A stretch of DNA of 64,000 nucleotides from Desulfobacteraceae bacterium (GTDB lineage Bacteria > Desulfobacterota > Desulfobacteria > Desulfobacterales > Desulfosarcinaceae), in the NCBI GenBank assembly GCA_003599575.1, contig QZKV01000065.1, positions 124,001-188,000 of the forward strand, given 5' to 3'. The first letter of the stretch is position 1, and each line of letters starts with the position of its first letter. The notes below the pieces were generated by a model. That model was not told where the DNA came from. It was given only the letters and a program-made list of their open reading frames with translations, and did not search any database. The translations under genes were made by a program, and so were the position numbers. This document shows, one piece after another, positions 38,213-47,193 of this stretch.

Positions 38213-40009
38213 ATGCAAGCAGATTTCAAAATAAGCGCCACCATTCGGTGTGATGCGCTGATCATCGGCGCGGGCGGCGCGGGACTGCGCTGCGCCGCGG
38301 AAATCCTGGAGCGCAAGCCCGATGCGCAGATCATTGCCTTGACCAAAGTAGCGCACCCGCAGAAATCGCATACATCGACCGCCCAGGGCGGACTGGCCGC
38401 CGTCGATCCCCGCGATCCCAACGACGCCAACATTTTCCACATGTTTGATACGTGGAAAGGGTCCGATTGTACCGCTGATCAAAACGTGGTCAAGAAAATC
38501 TGCGAGTCGGCCTGGGAGCAGATCTTGTGGCTGGAAAACCGCGGGATGCATTTTTCGCGCGACCAGCAGGGCCGCCTCAGCAAGCGTACATTCGGGGGCC
38601 ACACGCGCAATTTTGGAGAGGCTTCGGCCTTCCGCGCCGTCTTCGAGGCCGACCGGACCGGCAAAGGCATCATGGATACCGGCTGGGGAGAGTGCCTGAA
38701 GCGCGGCATTCGCTTTATCCACCAGTGCATGGCGGTTGAATTGCTGATCAAGGACCGGCAGTGTACCGGCTGCATCGTTTTTCAGCAGAAAACAGGCACC
38801 TTTGTGCAGATCCTGGCCAAGGCGACCGTTTTCGCCTCGGGCGGCAGCGGCCAGGTGTTCAAGGTGACGACCAACTGCCGGCAGAACACCGGAGACGGCC
38901 TGGCCCTTGTGCTGGAAGCCGGTCTGCCGGTCATGGACCCGGAGGCGGTTCAATTTCATCCGACCGGCATTGTGGGGCCCGGTATTCTGGCCAGTGAAAC
39001 GCTGCGTTCGGTGGGCGGCATTTTGCGCAACAAAGACGAAGAGCCTTTTATGGCCAAATACGCCCCCAAGATGAAAGAGCTCGCGCCCAGGGATTTGGTT
39101 GCCCGCGCCATCGAAACGGAGATTCGTGAAGGCCGGGGCATTCTGAACCCGGATCACAATATCCCGCATGTCTGGATCGATCTGCGGCACCTGCCGGCCG
39201 AGGTGCACGAACAGCAGATTCCGGAAGTGGTCAGCTTCTTCAAACACTATGTCAATCTGGACCCGCGAACCGAGCTTTGCCCTGTCCGGCCGAGCAACCA
39301 CTACCATATGGGCGGTATCCCGACCAACGAATTCGGCGAGGTTCAGGATGCCCGTCAAAGAATCGTGGAAGGACTCTATGCCGTGGGCGAGTGCGCTGCG
39401 GCCAGCTTCCATGGCTTTAACCGGCTGGGCACCAATTCGATCCTGGAACTCATCACCATGGGCAAGCACATCGGCGAACGGGTGATAGAACGGCTGGGCA
39501 AGGAGTCATCCGTGAGATCCGATGCCCCGGCCGAGCGCTTTCGAGAGAAATTCACGGGCTATTTCGCCGCCGGCGGACAAGACAACATCGGCCTGATCAG
39601 AAACGCCTTGCGCTCGGTCATGACCGATAAAGTCAGCGTATTTCGCACGGAGACCGGCATCACTGAAGCGATCGAAACCCTGCGCGAACTCAAGGTGCGG
39701 GCGCGGAGAACCCAAATCGGCGGACAAAGCCTGGCCATGAACCAGGAGCTTGTGCAACGCTGGGAAATCGACAACCTGCTGGCCGTGGCGATGGCGATTT
39801 GTGAAGCGGCCTTGCACAGAAAGGAATCGCGCGGCGCTCATTTCCGGGATGATTTCCCCGTGCGCAGCGATGATTTCAACTATCACACCCTGGTGAGCAT
39901 GCCGGAATTCGGAAATGCGGAACTCGGCCGGCGGGAGGTGGATATGAGCATCTTCCAGGCTCGAGGAGCAACATACGAGAAATTTGGCATCATCGAACGT
40001 AAATACTAG
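38213..40009 (+). CDS. Fumarate reductase/succinate dehydrogenase-like flavoprotein subunit
   Basis: ALIIGAGGAGLRCAAEIL; HTSTAQGGLAAVDP; VQFHPTGIVGPGILASE; NHYHMGGIPTNEFGEV; SFHGFNRLGTNSILE. Confidence 0.92.
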   Translation: MQADFKISATIRCDALIIGAGGAGLRCAAEILERKPDAQIIALTKVAHPQKSHTSTAQGGLAAVDPRDPNDANIFHMFDTWKGSDCTADQNVVKKICESAWEQILWLENRGMHFSRDQQGRLSKRTFGGHTRNFGEASAFRAVFEADRTGKGIMDTGWGECLKRGIRFIHQCMAVELLIKDRQCTGCIVFQQKTGTFVQILAKATVFASGGSGQVFKVTTNCRQNTGDGLALVLEAGLPVMDPEAVQFHPTGIVGPGILASETLRSVGGILRNKDEEPFMAKYAPKMKELAPRDLVARAIETEIREGRGILNPDHNIPHVWIDLRHLPAEVHEQQIPEVVSFFKHYVNLDPRTELCPVRPSNHYHMGGIPTNEFGEVQDARQRIVEGLYAVGECAAASFHGFNRLGTNSILELITMGKHIGERVIERLGKESSVRSDAPAERFREKFTGYFAAGGQDNIGLIRNALRSVMTDKVSVFRTETGITEAIETLRELKVRARRTQIGGQSLAMNQELVQRWEIDNLLAVAMAICEAALHRKESRGAHFRDDFPVRSDDFNYHTLVSMPEFGNAELGRREVDMSIFQARGATYEKFGIIERKY

Positions 40010-40053
40010 AACAAAACCGCGCTGCAGCGGACTTTTCAACGGCAGGTAAAGCT

Positions 40054-40761
40054 ATGACGACATATGACATCACTCTGAAAATACACCGGTACGATCCTGA
40101 TCAGGAAAAATCGTGGGTGCAGACCTACCAGCTGAAAGCCGGGCGCATCATGCGGTTTGTCGATCTGCTGCGCAAAATCAATGACGAACAGGACCCGACC
40201 CTGGCCTGGGGATCTTCCTGCGAACACGGGCAGTGCGGCACCTGTTCCATGAAAATCAATGGCAAACCGCTGCTGGCGTGCGAACTTCTCGTGGAAAACG
40301 CGGTCGCTCAATTCGGCACGACCACTTTCAAGGTCGAACCCCTTGATGTAGCGCCCATCGTGCGCGACCTGGTGATCGACACGGAAAAGGCATACCAGAG
40401 GCTCGACAAGATCAAACCCTACATCATCAATCCCAAGCCGCAGCCCGGTGAAGGCAAGGAACACCTGATCGACCCGAAGGCGTTGGAGCGCTACGTGGCG
40501 GCGACCCGCTGCATCAATTGCTTTTGCTGCACCTCGGCCTGCATGTCCGGCCATAAGAATTTCCTCGGCCCCAACGCCATGCTGGCCACCATCGTACGGG
40601 TAATGGATCCGCGCGAGCAGGAGAAAGCAGAACGGCTGCAATGCTTGTACAGCAATGAAGGGGTGTACCGCTGCCATTCGTCCCAGGCCTGCTCGTTTGT
40701 CTGTCCCAAAGAGATCGACGTGGCCCATTATATTGCGCTCGCCAAAGCCGGAACGCTGTAA
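40054..40761 (+). CDS. Succinate dehydrogenase/fumarate reductase iron-sulfur subunit
   Basis: CEHGQCGTCSMKINGKPLLAC; CINCFCCTSACMSG; CHSSQACSFVCPKEID. Confidence 0.93.
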   Translation: MTTYDITLKIHRYDPDQEKSWVQTYQLKAGRIMRFVDLLRKINDEQDPTLAWGSSCEHGQCGTCSMKINGKPLLACELLVENAVAQFGTTTFKVEPLDVAPIVRDLVIDTEKAYQRLDKIKPYIINPKPQPGEGKEHLIDPKALERYVAATRCINCFCCTSACMSGHKNFLGPNAMLATIVRVMDPREQEKAERLQCLYSNEGVYRCHSSQACSFVCPKEIDVAHYIALAKAGTL

Positions 40762-40799
40762 AGAAGATGAAAGTTGAGGCATTCTGTCTTTTATATCTT

Positions 40800-40887
40800 A
40801 ATCGTACCCGTACGCGTACTCAGGGAAGCGGTCCTCGTACGCGAATGGGTTAAGGGTTCGAGTACGAGCACGCGTACGCGTACGATT
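40800..40887. repeat. Palindromic GTACGCGTACG-rich repeat element between frdB-like and fumarase-like genes
   Basis: AATCGTACCCGTACGCGTACTC ... GAGTACGAGCACGCGTACGCGTACGATT. Confidence 0.8.
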
Positions 40888-40927
40888 GGTGGCAGGATGG
40901 CTGGATTCGAACTTTGAAGGTGCCAAG

Positions 40928-41767
40928 ATGCGCGAGATCCTAACGGAAGAAATTACGCGGCACGTTCGCGATCTGGCCATGCGGGCCGCAACGGATCTCG
41001 GAGATGATGTGCGCGATGCCCTTGAGCGGGCGCAAGCGGCCGAGACTTCGCCGACCGGCCTCGACATCCTCGGCCGGCTGATTGAAAATGCGGACATTGC
41101 CCGGCGTGAAAAAATTCCGATGTGCCAGGACACCGGCATGGCCGTGGTGTTCATCGAAATGGGGCAGGAGGTGCACATCCAAGGCGGCTTGCTGACCGAA
41201 GCCATTCATGAAGGGGTCCGGCAGGGCTATGCGGACGGATACTTGCGCAAAAGCGTCTGCGATCCCATCACCCGGCAAAATACGGGGGACAACACGCCGG
41301 CCGTGATTCATCTGGAGCTCGTCGCAGGCGAACGCTTCAAGATCACCCTGGCCCTGAAAGGTTTCGGATCGGAGAATATGAGCCGCGTCACCCTGCTGCC
41401 GCCGTCCGCCGGCATCGAAGGCGCCAGGGATTTCATCGTTCAGCGGGTGGCCGAGGCGGGTCCCAATCCCTGCCCTCCCACCATTATCGGTGTGGGTATC
41501 GGGGGGACAATGGAAATGGCTGCCCTAATGGCCAAGAAGGCCTTGCTGAGACCTTTGGGTTCAACCCATCCCGATCCGCAAATCGGCCGTATGGAAAGCG
41601 AATGGCTGGCGCGCATCAACTGCCTCGGTATAGGACCGCAGGGTCTGGGAGGAAGGGTGACCGCCCTGGCGGTGCATATCAATACCATGCCGACCCATAT
41701 CGCCAGCATCCCGGTGGCCGTAAATATTCAGTGCCATGCTTCCCGGCATAAAGCGGCCGAACTTTGA
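40928..41767 (+). CDS. Class I fumarate hydratase family, alpha (N-terminal) subunit
   Basis: PMCQDTGMAVVFIEMGQEVHIQGG; GVRQGYADGYLRKSVCDP; GFGSENMSRVTLLPPSAG. Confidence 0.92.
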   Translation: MREILTEEITRHVRDLAMRAATDLGDDVRDALERAQAAETSPTGLDILGRLIENADIARREKIPMCQDTGMAVVFIEMGQEVHIQGGLLTEAIHEGVRQGYADGYLRKSVCDPITRQNTGDNTPAVIHLELVAGERFKITLALKGFGSENMSRVTLLPPSAGIEGARDFIVQRVAEAGPNPCPPTIIGVGIGGTMEMAALMAKKALLRPLGSTHPDPQIGRMESEWLARINCLGIGPQGLGGRVTALAVHINTMPTHIASIPVAVNIQCHASRHKAAEL

Positions 41768-41817
41768 TTCAGCCCCAAGAAGGCTTGGATTTGACGGGAA
41801 CCTACAGAGGTGAGGAA

Positions 41818-42384
41818 ATGGATTCGACGGTCCATCTGCAAACCCCCTTGGACTCGGCAGGGGTTGAAAGCCTGCGCTCCGGCGACCGGGTGTTGCTCAG
41901 CGGGGTCATCTACACGGCCCGGGACGCCGCTCACAAACGCCTGGTGGCGATCATTGCAGAAAATGGTGCCCTGCCCTTAGATTTGGAAGGACAGATCATA
42001 TACTATGTCGGACCCACGCCCGCCAGACCGGGCGCGCCGATCGGCGCGGCCGGGCCGACCACCAGCTACCGGATGGACCCTTACGCCCCCGCATTGATCG
42101 CGCGCGGCTTGAAAGGCATGATCGGAAAAGGCGTGCGCGGGCCTTCGGTGAAGGAAGCCATGCGACGGTTCAAGGCCGTTTACATGGCGGCCATCGGAGG
42201 CGCGGGGGCGCTCATGGCCCAATCGGTGCGATCGGCCGAGATGGTGGCCTATCCGGAACTGGGCGCCGAGGCGATCCGGCGCTTGGTCATCGAGAATATG
42301 CCCTTGATCGTGGTCAACGATACCTGCGGGGGCGATTTATACGAAGAAGGCATGAAGGCCTACAGGCGCCCGTTCACTTCATAG
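41818..42384 (+). CDS. Class I fumarate hydratase family, beta (C-terminal) subunit
   Basis: LRSGDRVLLSGVIYTARDAAHKRLV; IYYVGPTPARPGAPIGAAGPTTSYRMD; RBS GAGGTGAGGA before ATG 41818. Confidence 0.9.
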   Translation: MDSTVHLQTPLDSAGVESLRSGDRVLLSGVIYTARDAAHKRLVAIIAENGALPLDLEGQIIYYVGPTPARPGAPIGAAGPTTSYRMDPYAPALIARGLKGMIGKGVRGPSVKEAMRRFKAVYMAAIGGAGALMAQSVRSAEMVAYPELGAEAIRRLVIENMPLIVVNDTCGGDLYEEGMKAYRRPFTS

Positions 42385-42454
42385 TGAAAAGCTGGCGTGC
42401 CCATACAGGCCGTTTCTGGATGCCGATCTATCAACTCTAGGATTGGAGGGTAGC

Positions 42455-43846
42455 ATGCAAATCGCGCGAAGGGTGGCCCAACTCACCCGGGAATTGACGT
42501 ATGCAAACCTGGATGGAGCGGTGGTAGACCGCACCAAATATCTGCTGCTCGACTTTCTGGGCGTCGCGATTCGCGGTTCCCGGAGCGATTCCTCGCAATT
42601 GGTGCAGCGCTTTCTCTCCGTCAACCATGCGCCCCCATCTCACGGTGTGCCGGTCATTGGAACAAACACACGCGCGGAAGCATCCTTTGCAGCTCTGGCG
42701 AACGGCACCGCCGCGCATTCCATAGAGCTGGACGACGTGGTCAATGCCGCTTCGCTGCACCCCGCGGTGACGGTCATGCCGGCGGCGCTTTCCGCAGCGT
42801 ACCTGTCCGGGTGTTCGGGGCCTGAATTGCTGGAGGGCATCATCGCCGGCTATGAACTGACCGTCAAGCTCGGCATTGCCCTGGACCCGGCGGCGCACTA
42901 CGCGCAAGGGTTCCATCCGACCGGAACCTGCGGGAGCTTTGGATCGGCGCTCGCCGCGGCCAAGATCCTCAAACTGGACGCCGAAAAAACAGCCCGGGCG
43001 CTGGGCATTGCCGGAAGTCAGGCCGCGGGCTCCCTGGAATTTCTGGCGGATGGATCCTTTACCAAAAGACTGCATGCCGGTTGGGCGGCGCACGCCGGTT
43101 TGATCGCCGCACTTCTGGCGCGCGAGGGATTCACGGGCCCCACCAGCATCATCGAAGGCCGCTTGGGCTTCCTGCACGCCTACTCACCGGTATTCAGGCC
43201 CGAAAAGGTGCTGCACGGATGGGGCGATCCCTATGAAATCATGCGAACCAGCATCAAGCCCCACGCCTGTTGCCGCTACAAACAGGGGCCGATCGATTGC
43301 ATACTGGGAATCATCAAGCAAAACAGCCTGGCTGAAAATGATATTGAAAAGGTGGTGGTGAGCGTTCTCAAAGCAGGGGCGGCCCTTGTAGCGGAACCGC
43401 GGGCCAGCAAACTGAATCCGCAGAGCATCGTCGATGCCCAATTCAGCATGCCCTTCGGCGCCGCCATGGCGATTATCTACGGCCGCGCGTTTCTGGATCA
43501 ATATTGCCAGGAAAATATCGATTCGCCGAGGGTCCGTGATTTGATGCAGCGCGTCCATTGCGTCGAAAACGCCGAGATAGAGAAGGAATTCCCGCGCAAG
43601 TGGCCTGCGGAAGTTGAAATCCTGACCCGCAAGGGCAGCAGCTACCGTCAACGGCTTGAATATCCGAAGGGCGACCCCGAAAACCCGCTTTCCTGGGATG
43701 AAATCATCGATAAGTTCAACAACCTCGCTTCAGCCGTTTTCAGTAAGGAACCGTGCGGCGCCATCGTCGACCGCGTGCGAGCGATTGAAGAAGAATCGGA
43801 TATCAGAGGTTTTATAGACTCCCTGGCCGCCGCTGCATCGCAATAA
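42455..43846 (+). CDS. MmgE/PrpD family protein (paralog 1)
   Basis: DRTKYLLLDFLGVAIRG; ANGTAAHSIELDDVVNAASLHPAVTVMPAALSAA; GFHPTGTCGSFGSALAAAKIL; IKPHACCRYKQGPIDCI. Confidence 0.92.
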   Translation: MQIARRVAQLTRELTYANLDGAVVDRTKYLLLDFLGVAIRGSRSDSSQLVQRFLSVNHAPPSHGVPVIGTNTRAEASFAALANGTAAHSIELDDVVNAASLHPAVTVMPAALSAAYLSGCSGPELLEGIIAGYELTVKLGIALDPAAHYAQGFHPTGTCGSFGSALAAAKILKLDAEKTARALGIAGSQAAGSLEFLADGSFTKRLHAGWAAHAGLIAALLAREGFTGPTSIIEGRLGFLHAYSPVFRPEKVLHGWGDPYEIMRTSIKPHACCRYKQGPIDCILGIIKQNSLAENDIEKVVVSVLKAGAALVAEPRASKLNPQSIVDAQFSMPFGAAMAIIYGRAFLDQYCQENIDSPRVRDLMQRVHCVENAEIEKEFPRKWPAEVEILTRKGSSYRQRLEYPKGDPENPLSWDEIIDKFNNLASAVFSKEPCGAIVDRVRAIEEESDIRGFIDSLAAAASQ

Positions 43847-43875
43847 AAACCTGCCGGAGGTGGGAAGGAAACGCC

Positions 43876-44442
43876 TTGAGCCTGTCGTGCATCAAAATTG
43901 AAAAGATACTTTACGCGACCGACTTTTCTGAAAATGCGCGTCTGGCTTTTGCGCATGCGGTGAGCCTGGCGGGCATGTATCGGGCGCGGATCACGGTTTT
44001 GCATGTCATGACGAAAGCCATGGATCTGGTTTCCGGTTATATCGGCAGGGATGAATGGCAGAGAATCAAAGCAAAACACATGCAGAGCGCCAAAGACGCC
44101 CATGCGGGGACCCTGTATGAAGCCGCTGCTGTCAGGGAAGCCCTATTGCAATTCATCGAAAAGACCCAGCACGTGCAAGGCATGTCCGCCTTCGAAGTTG
44201 AGGATGTTTTGATAGAATCCGGCAACCCGGTCGAGGCCATTCTCAGGGTTGCAGAGGAAAAAAGGGCGGACCTGATTGTTATGGGACGCTGCGGGACGGG
44301 TATGGTCGACGGCACCATGCTGGGCTCCACGACCTCACGCGTCCTGAAAAGATCCCGGGTCTCCGTACTGGCCGTTTGGCTTCCGGAGGGCGGGAATGAA
44401 TGCTCGCCGATAGATTGGAGAAGCTGCTTGCCGGCTATTTGA
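43876..44442 (+). CDS. Universal stress protein (UspA family), TTG start
   Basis: KILYATDFSENARLAFAHAVSLAGMYRARITVLHVM; ADLIVMGRCGTGMVDGTMLGSTTSRVLKRSRVSVLAVW. Confidence 0.9.
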   Translation: MSLSCIKIEKILYATDFSENARLAFAHAVSLAGMYRARITVLHVMTKAMDLVSGYIGRDEWQRIKAKHMQSAKDAHAGTLYEAAAVREALLQFIEKTQHVQGMSAFEVEDVLIESGNPVEAILRVAEEKRADLIVMGRCGTGMVDGTMLGSTTSRVLKRSRVSVLAVWLPEGGNECSPIDWRSCLPAI

Positions 44443-44522
44443 AATCGCGAATGCTTATACTGCCCGCCCGCCAATTCCTGAGGTTTTGAAATTCCATGGC
44501 GGGTGGTCAGAGGACGGTCTCA

Positions 44523-45179
44523 ATGGAAAATTACAGCGAAAAATTCTGGCGGCTGCGCCTGGAGTCCTGCCGGAAAGCCCTTGTAAAAAATCACTTCGAG
44601 GTGTTTGTCGCGCAAACACCGGAAGATGCGCGGCGCATTTTCCTGGAAGAAATCCTGCCGGGACTCCATGTGCATAGCGCCTCCTGGGGCGACTCCCTGA
44701 CCCTTCATGCAACCGGCATTCTGGAGGAGATCCGCCGCAACCCTGAAATTGAGTTGCTGGAGACTTTCGATCCGGCCGTTCCCCGCGAAACGCTCATCGA
44801 GCGGCGGCGTCAGGCGCTGCTGGTCGATCTTTTCATGACCGGATCCAATGCATTGACCGAAAGCGGGCAGTTGGTCAACCTGGACATGATCGGCAATCGC
44901 ATCGGCGCAATCACCTTCGGGCCAAGGCATGTCATTGTTTTTGCCGGCCGGAATAAAATCGTCGGCACCGTTGAAGAAGCCATGCGCCGCATCAAGCAGT
45001 TCGCCGCACCGCTCAATTCCATTCGACATGAGGATTTCAATCTGCCTTGCGCAAGCACGGGGCGGTGCATGGATTGCCAGAGCCCGAAGCGAATCTGCAA
45101 CACCTGGTGCATCACCGAAAAATCTTATCCCAAAAAGCGGATAAAGGTGATTCTGATCAATGGGGAACACGGACTGTGA
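44523..45179 (+). CDS. LUD-domain protein (lactate utilization/YkgG-like)
   Basis: DLFMTGSNALTESGQLVNLDMIGNRIGAITFGPRHVIVFAGRNKIVGTVEEAMRRI. Confidence 0.9.
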   Translation: MENYSEKFWRLRLESCRKALVKNHFEVFVAQTPEDARRIFLEEILPGLHVHSASWGDSLTLHATGILEEIRRNPEIELLETFDPAVPRETLIERRRQALLVDLFMTGSNALTESGQLVNLDMIGNRIGAITFGPRHVIVFAGRNKIVGTVEEAMRRIKQFAAPLNSIRHEDFNLPCASTGRCMDCQSPKRICNTWCITEKSYPKKRIKVILINGEHGL

Positions 45180-45231
45180 GCAGCGACTCTGGTAAATGAA
45201 ATAACATTTCAGCAGGGGAGGAATAAAGAAG

Positions 45232-45618
45232 ATGTCGCGTGAACTCTTTGAAAAAGGTCTTGAAGTCCGCCGCGAAGTATTGGGAACCGAATACGTGGAT
45301 GCCGCCATATCCCAAGCCGACGATTTCAGCCGCCCGCTTCAGGAGCTGGTAACCGAATACTGCTGGGGAGCCGTATGGACCCGGCCGGGACTGAGCCGCA
45401 AAATGCGCAGCATGATCAACCTGGCCATGCTCACCGCACTGAACCGGCCGCACGAGGTAAAGCTCCACCTGAAAGGCGCCCTGAAAAACGGCTGCAGTAA
45501 AGAGGAGATCATGGAGGTGTTGCTGCAAACCGCAATCTATTGCGGCGTTCCGGCGGCCGTAGACAGCTTTCGCCTGGCCCGGGAGGTCTTCAAGGAAGTC
45601 GAGACCGCAAAGAAGTGA
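45232..45618 (+). CDS. Carboxymuconolactone decarboxylase (AhpD-like) family protein
   Basis: GLEVRREVLGTEYVDAAI; RSMINLAMLTALNRPHEVKLHLKGALKNGCSKEEIMEVLLQTAIYCGVPAAVDSFR. Confidence 0.92.
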   Translation: MSRELFEKGLEVRREVLGTEYVDAAISQADDFSRPLQELVTEYCWGAVWTRPGLSRKMRSMINLAMLTALNRPHEVKLHLKGALKNGCSKEEIMEVLLQTAIYCGVPAAVDSFRLAREVFKEVETAKK

Positions 45619-45768
45619 TCCGGAAGCATCGCAACACCCCGGTTGCGTTGGTATCAAAAAACAAAAGAAAGGAGGCGGCGCTTCGAAGGATGTTCATTAA
45701 TCGGGCCTAAGAAATAGACGCACATGCTTTTCTGGGTCGCTGTCAGGAATGCCTTTGATGCCGGAACC

Positions 45769-47088
45769 ATGGAGATCACAAGAAAACTTGCCGAGTTTGT
45801 CTACCACACAAAGTTTTCGGATATGCCCGATGATGTCGTTCAAAAAGCCAAGGAGTGCTTTCTCGATTGGCAGGGGGTCGCCCTGGCCGGTACCACGGAT
45901 CCGGTTGCAGCAATTGTTGGCAATTATGTGAGATCTTTCGGCGGCCGGCCGGAGGCCAGGGTGATGGGGGCGAATATGCGAACAGACGCAGCTTCAGCCG
46001 CCTTCGCCAACGGCGTGATAGGCCACGCGCTCGATTTTGACGATTACCACGACGAAACCGTTATCCATGCCTCGGCCGCATGCATCCCGGCCGTATTGGC
46101 CTTGGCCGAGCGCAACCGGCTTGGCGGTAAGGATCTTCTGGAGGCAATGATACTGGGTATCGACGTATGCATCCGGATAGGTCTGGGCCTGGGGGACTAC
46201 CATTATCAACGCGGGTGGCACACAACGGCCACGGCCGGCACCTTCGGCGCCACGGCCGGGGTGGCAAAGCTGCTGAAATTGGAGGTGGATCAGATCGCCA
46301 ACGCGTTTGGCATCTGCGGCACCCAGGCCAGCGGGCTGCGTCAGGTTTTTGGAACCATGACCAAGCCGTTTCATGCAGGCAAGGTTTCTCATGAGGGCGT
46401 AATGTCCGCCTTCTTGTCGCACGGCGGATTTACCGCTCCCAAAAATATTGTGGAAGGCGAGCTGGGTCTCTTGGATGTTCTGACCGATGCCCCTGACGAA
46501 GCCGTAATATTAAAGGATTTAGGATCCCGCTGGTACGTTATGGATTTGAGCATAAAGCCCTACCCCACCTGAGCGTGAACGCACTCTGCGATGAATCTCC
46601 TGGAGGAGATTGGGACCCAAAAAAACCTGGACATTGAAAGCATCGAAAAAATCGACCTTGAAATCGGACCGGTGGCCTCTACTGCGGCATCCATCAAGGA
46701 ACCCCAAAAGGGGGTTGAGGGAAAATTCAGCGTTTGGTTTCTGGCTGCCTTGGCGCTTGCGGAAGGCAGTGTCACCTTGGCGAAATTTACCGACGAAAAG
46801 GTAAACGATCCGCGACTGGTGAGACTCAGGCGCAAAATCGAAACCCACCTGGACCCGCGGATCGGTTTTGGCGCGCGCTTCTGTATCCGGATGAAAGACG
46901 GAACCGAGCACAAGGGGTTCCTGGCAAAGCCCAAGGGCGATCCGGACAATCCGCTGAGTTTCGGGGAGTTGACCAAAAAATTCCGCAGCGCGGCTGGACT
47001 GGTAAAGTCCAACAAAGAGGTTGAGGCGCTGATAGCGTCGATTCAGAAGTTGGAGACCGTTTACGATATGAACGATTTAGCCTATTGA
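45769..47088 (+). CDS. MmgE/PrpD family protein (paralog 2), predicted selenoprotein with two in-frame UGA codons (46570..46572 and 46576..46578; Sec268, Sec270)
   Basis: ORFs 45724..46572 and 46591..47088 are in the same frame; joined translation ...WYVMDLSIKPYPT-U-A-U-THSAMNLLEEIGTQKNLDIESIEKIDLEIGP...; C-terminal MmgE domain intact for 166 codons with no other disruption. Confidence 0.75.
46594..46611 (+). promoter_or_regulatory. Candidate bacterial SECIS apical stem-loop in MmgE/PrpD paralog 2
   Basis: AATCTCC-TGGA-GGAGATT: perfect 7-bp stem, 4-nt loop with G in second position; loop begins 28 nt after UGA-1 and 22 nt after UGA-2. Confidence 0.6.
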
Positions 47089-47132
47089 TGAATGAGGAAT
47101 GTAAGTCAGCCCGGCAGTGGACCTCTCTACAG

Positions 47133-47164
47133 AATAAAAAACCCCGGGTGCGGGGCACCCGGGG
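47133..47164 (-). terminator. Rho-independent terminator of the TAXI-TRAP operon
   Basis: CCCCGGGTGC-GGG-GCACCCGGGG perfect 10-bp stem, followed on the minus strand by TTTTTT. Confidence 0.85.
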
Positions 47165-47193
47165 CAGACAGGAAGTTGTGCTGCCGTTCCGGT

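Noticed and set aside
38108-39469. 453-aa minus-strand ORF opposite the Frd-like flavoprotein
   Set aside because: Shadow ORF; sense frame has all flavoprotein motifs.
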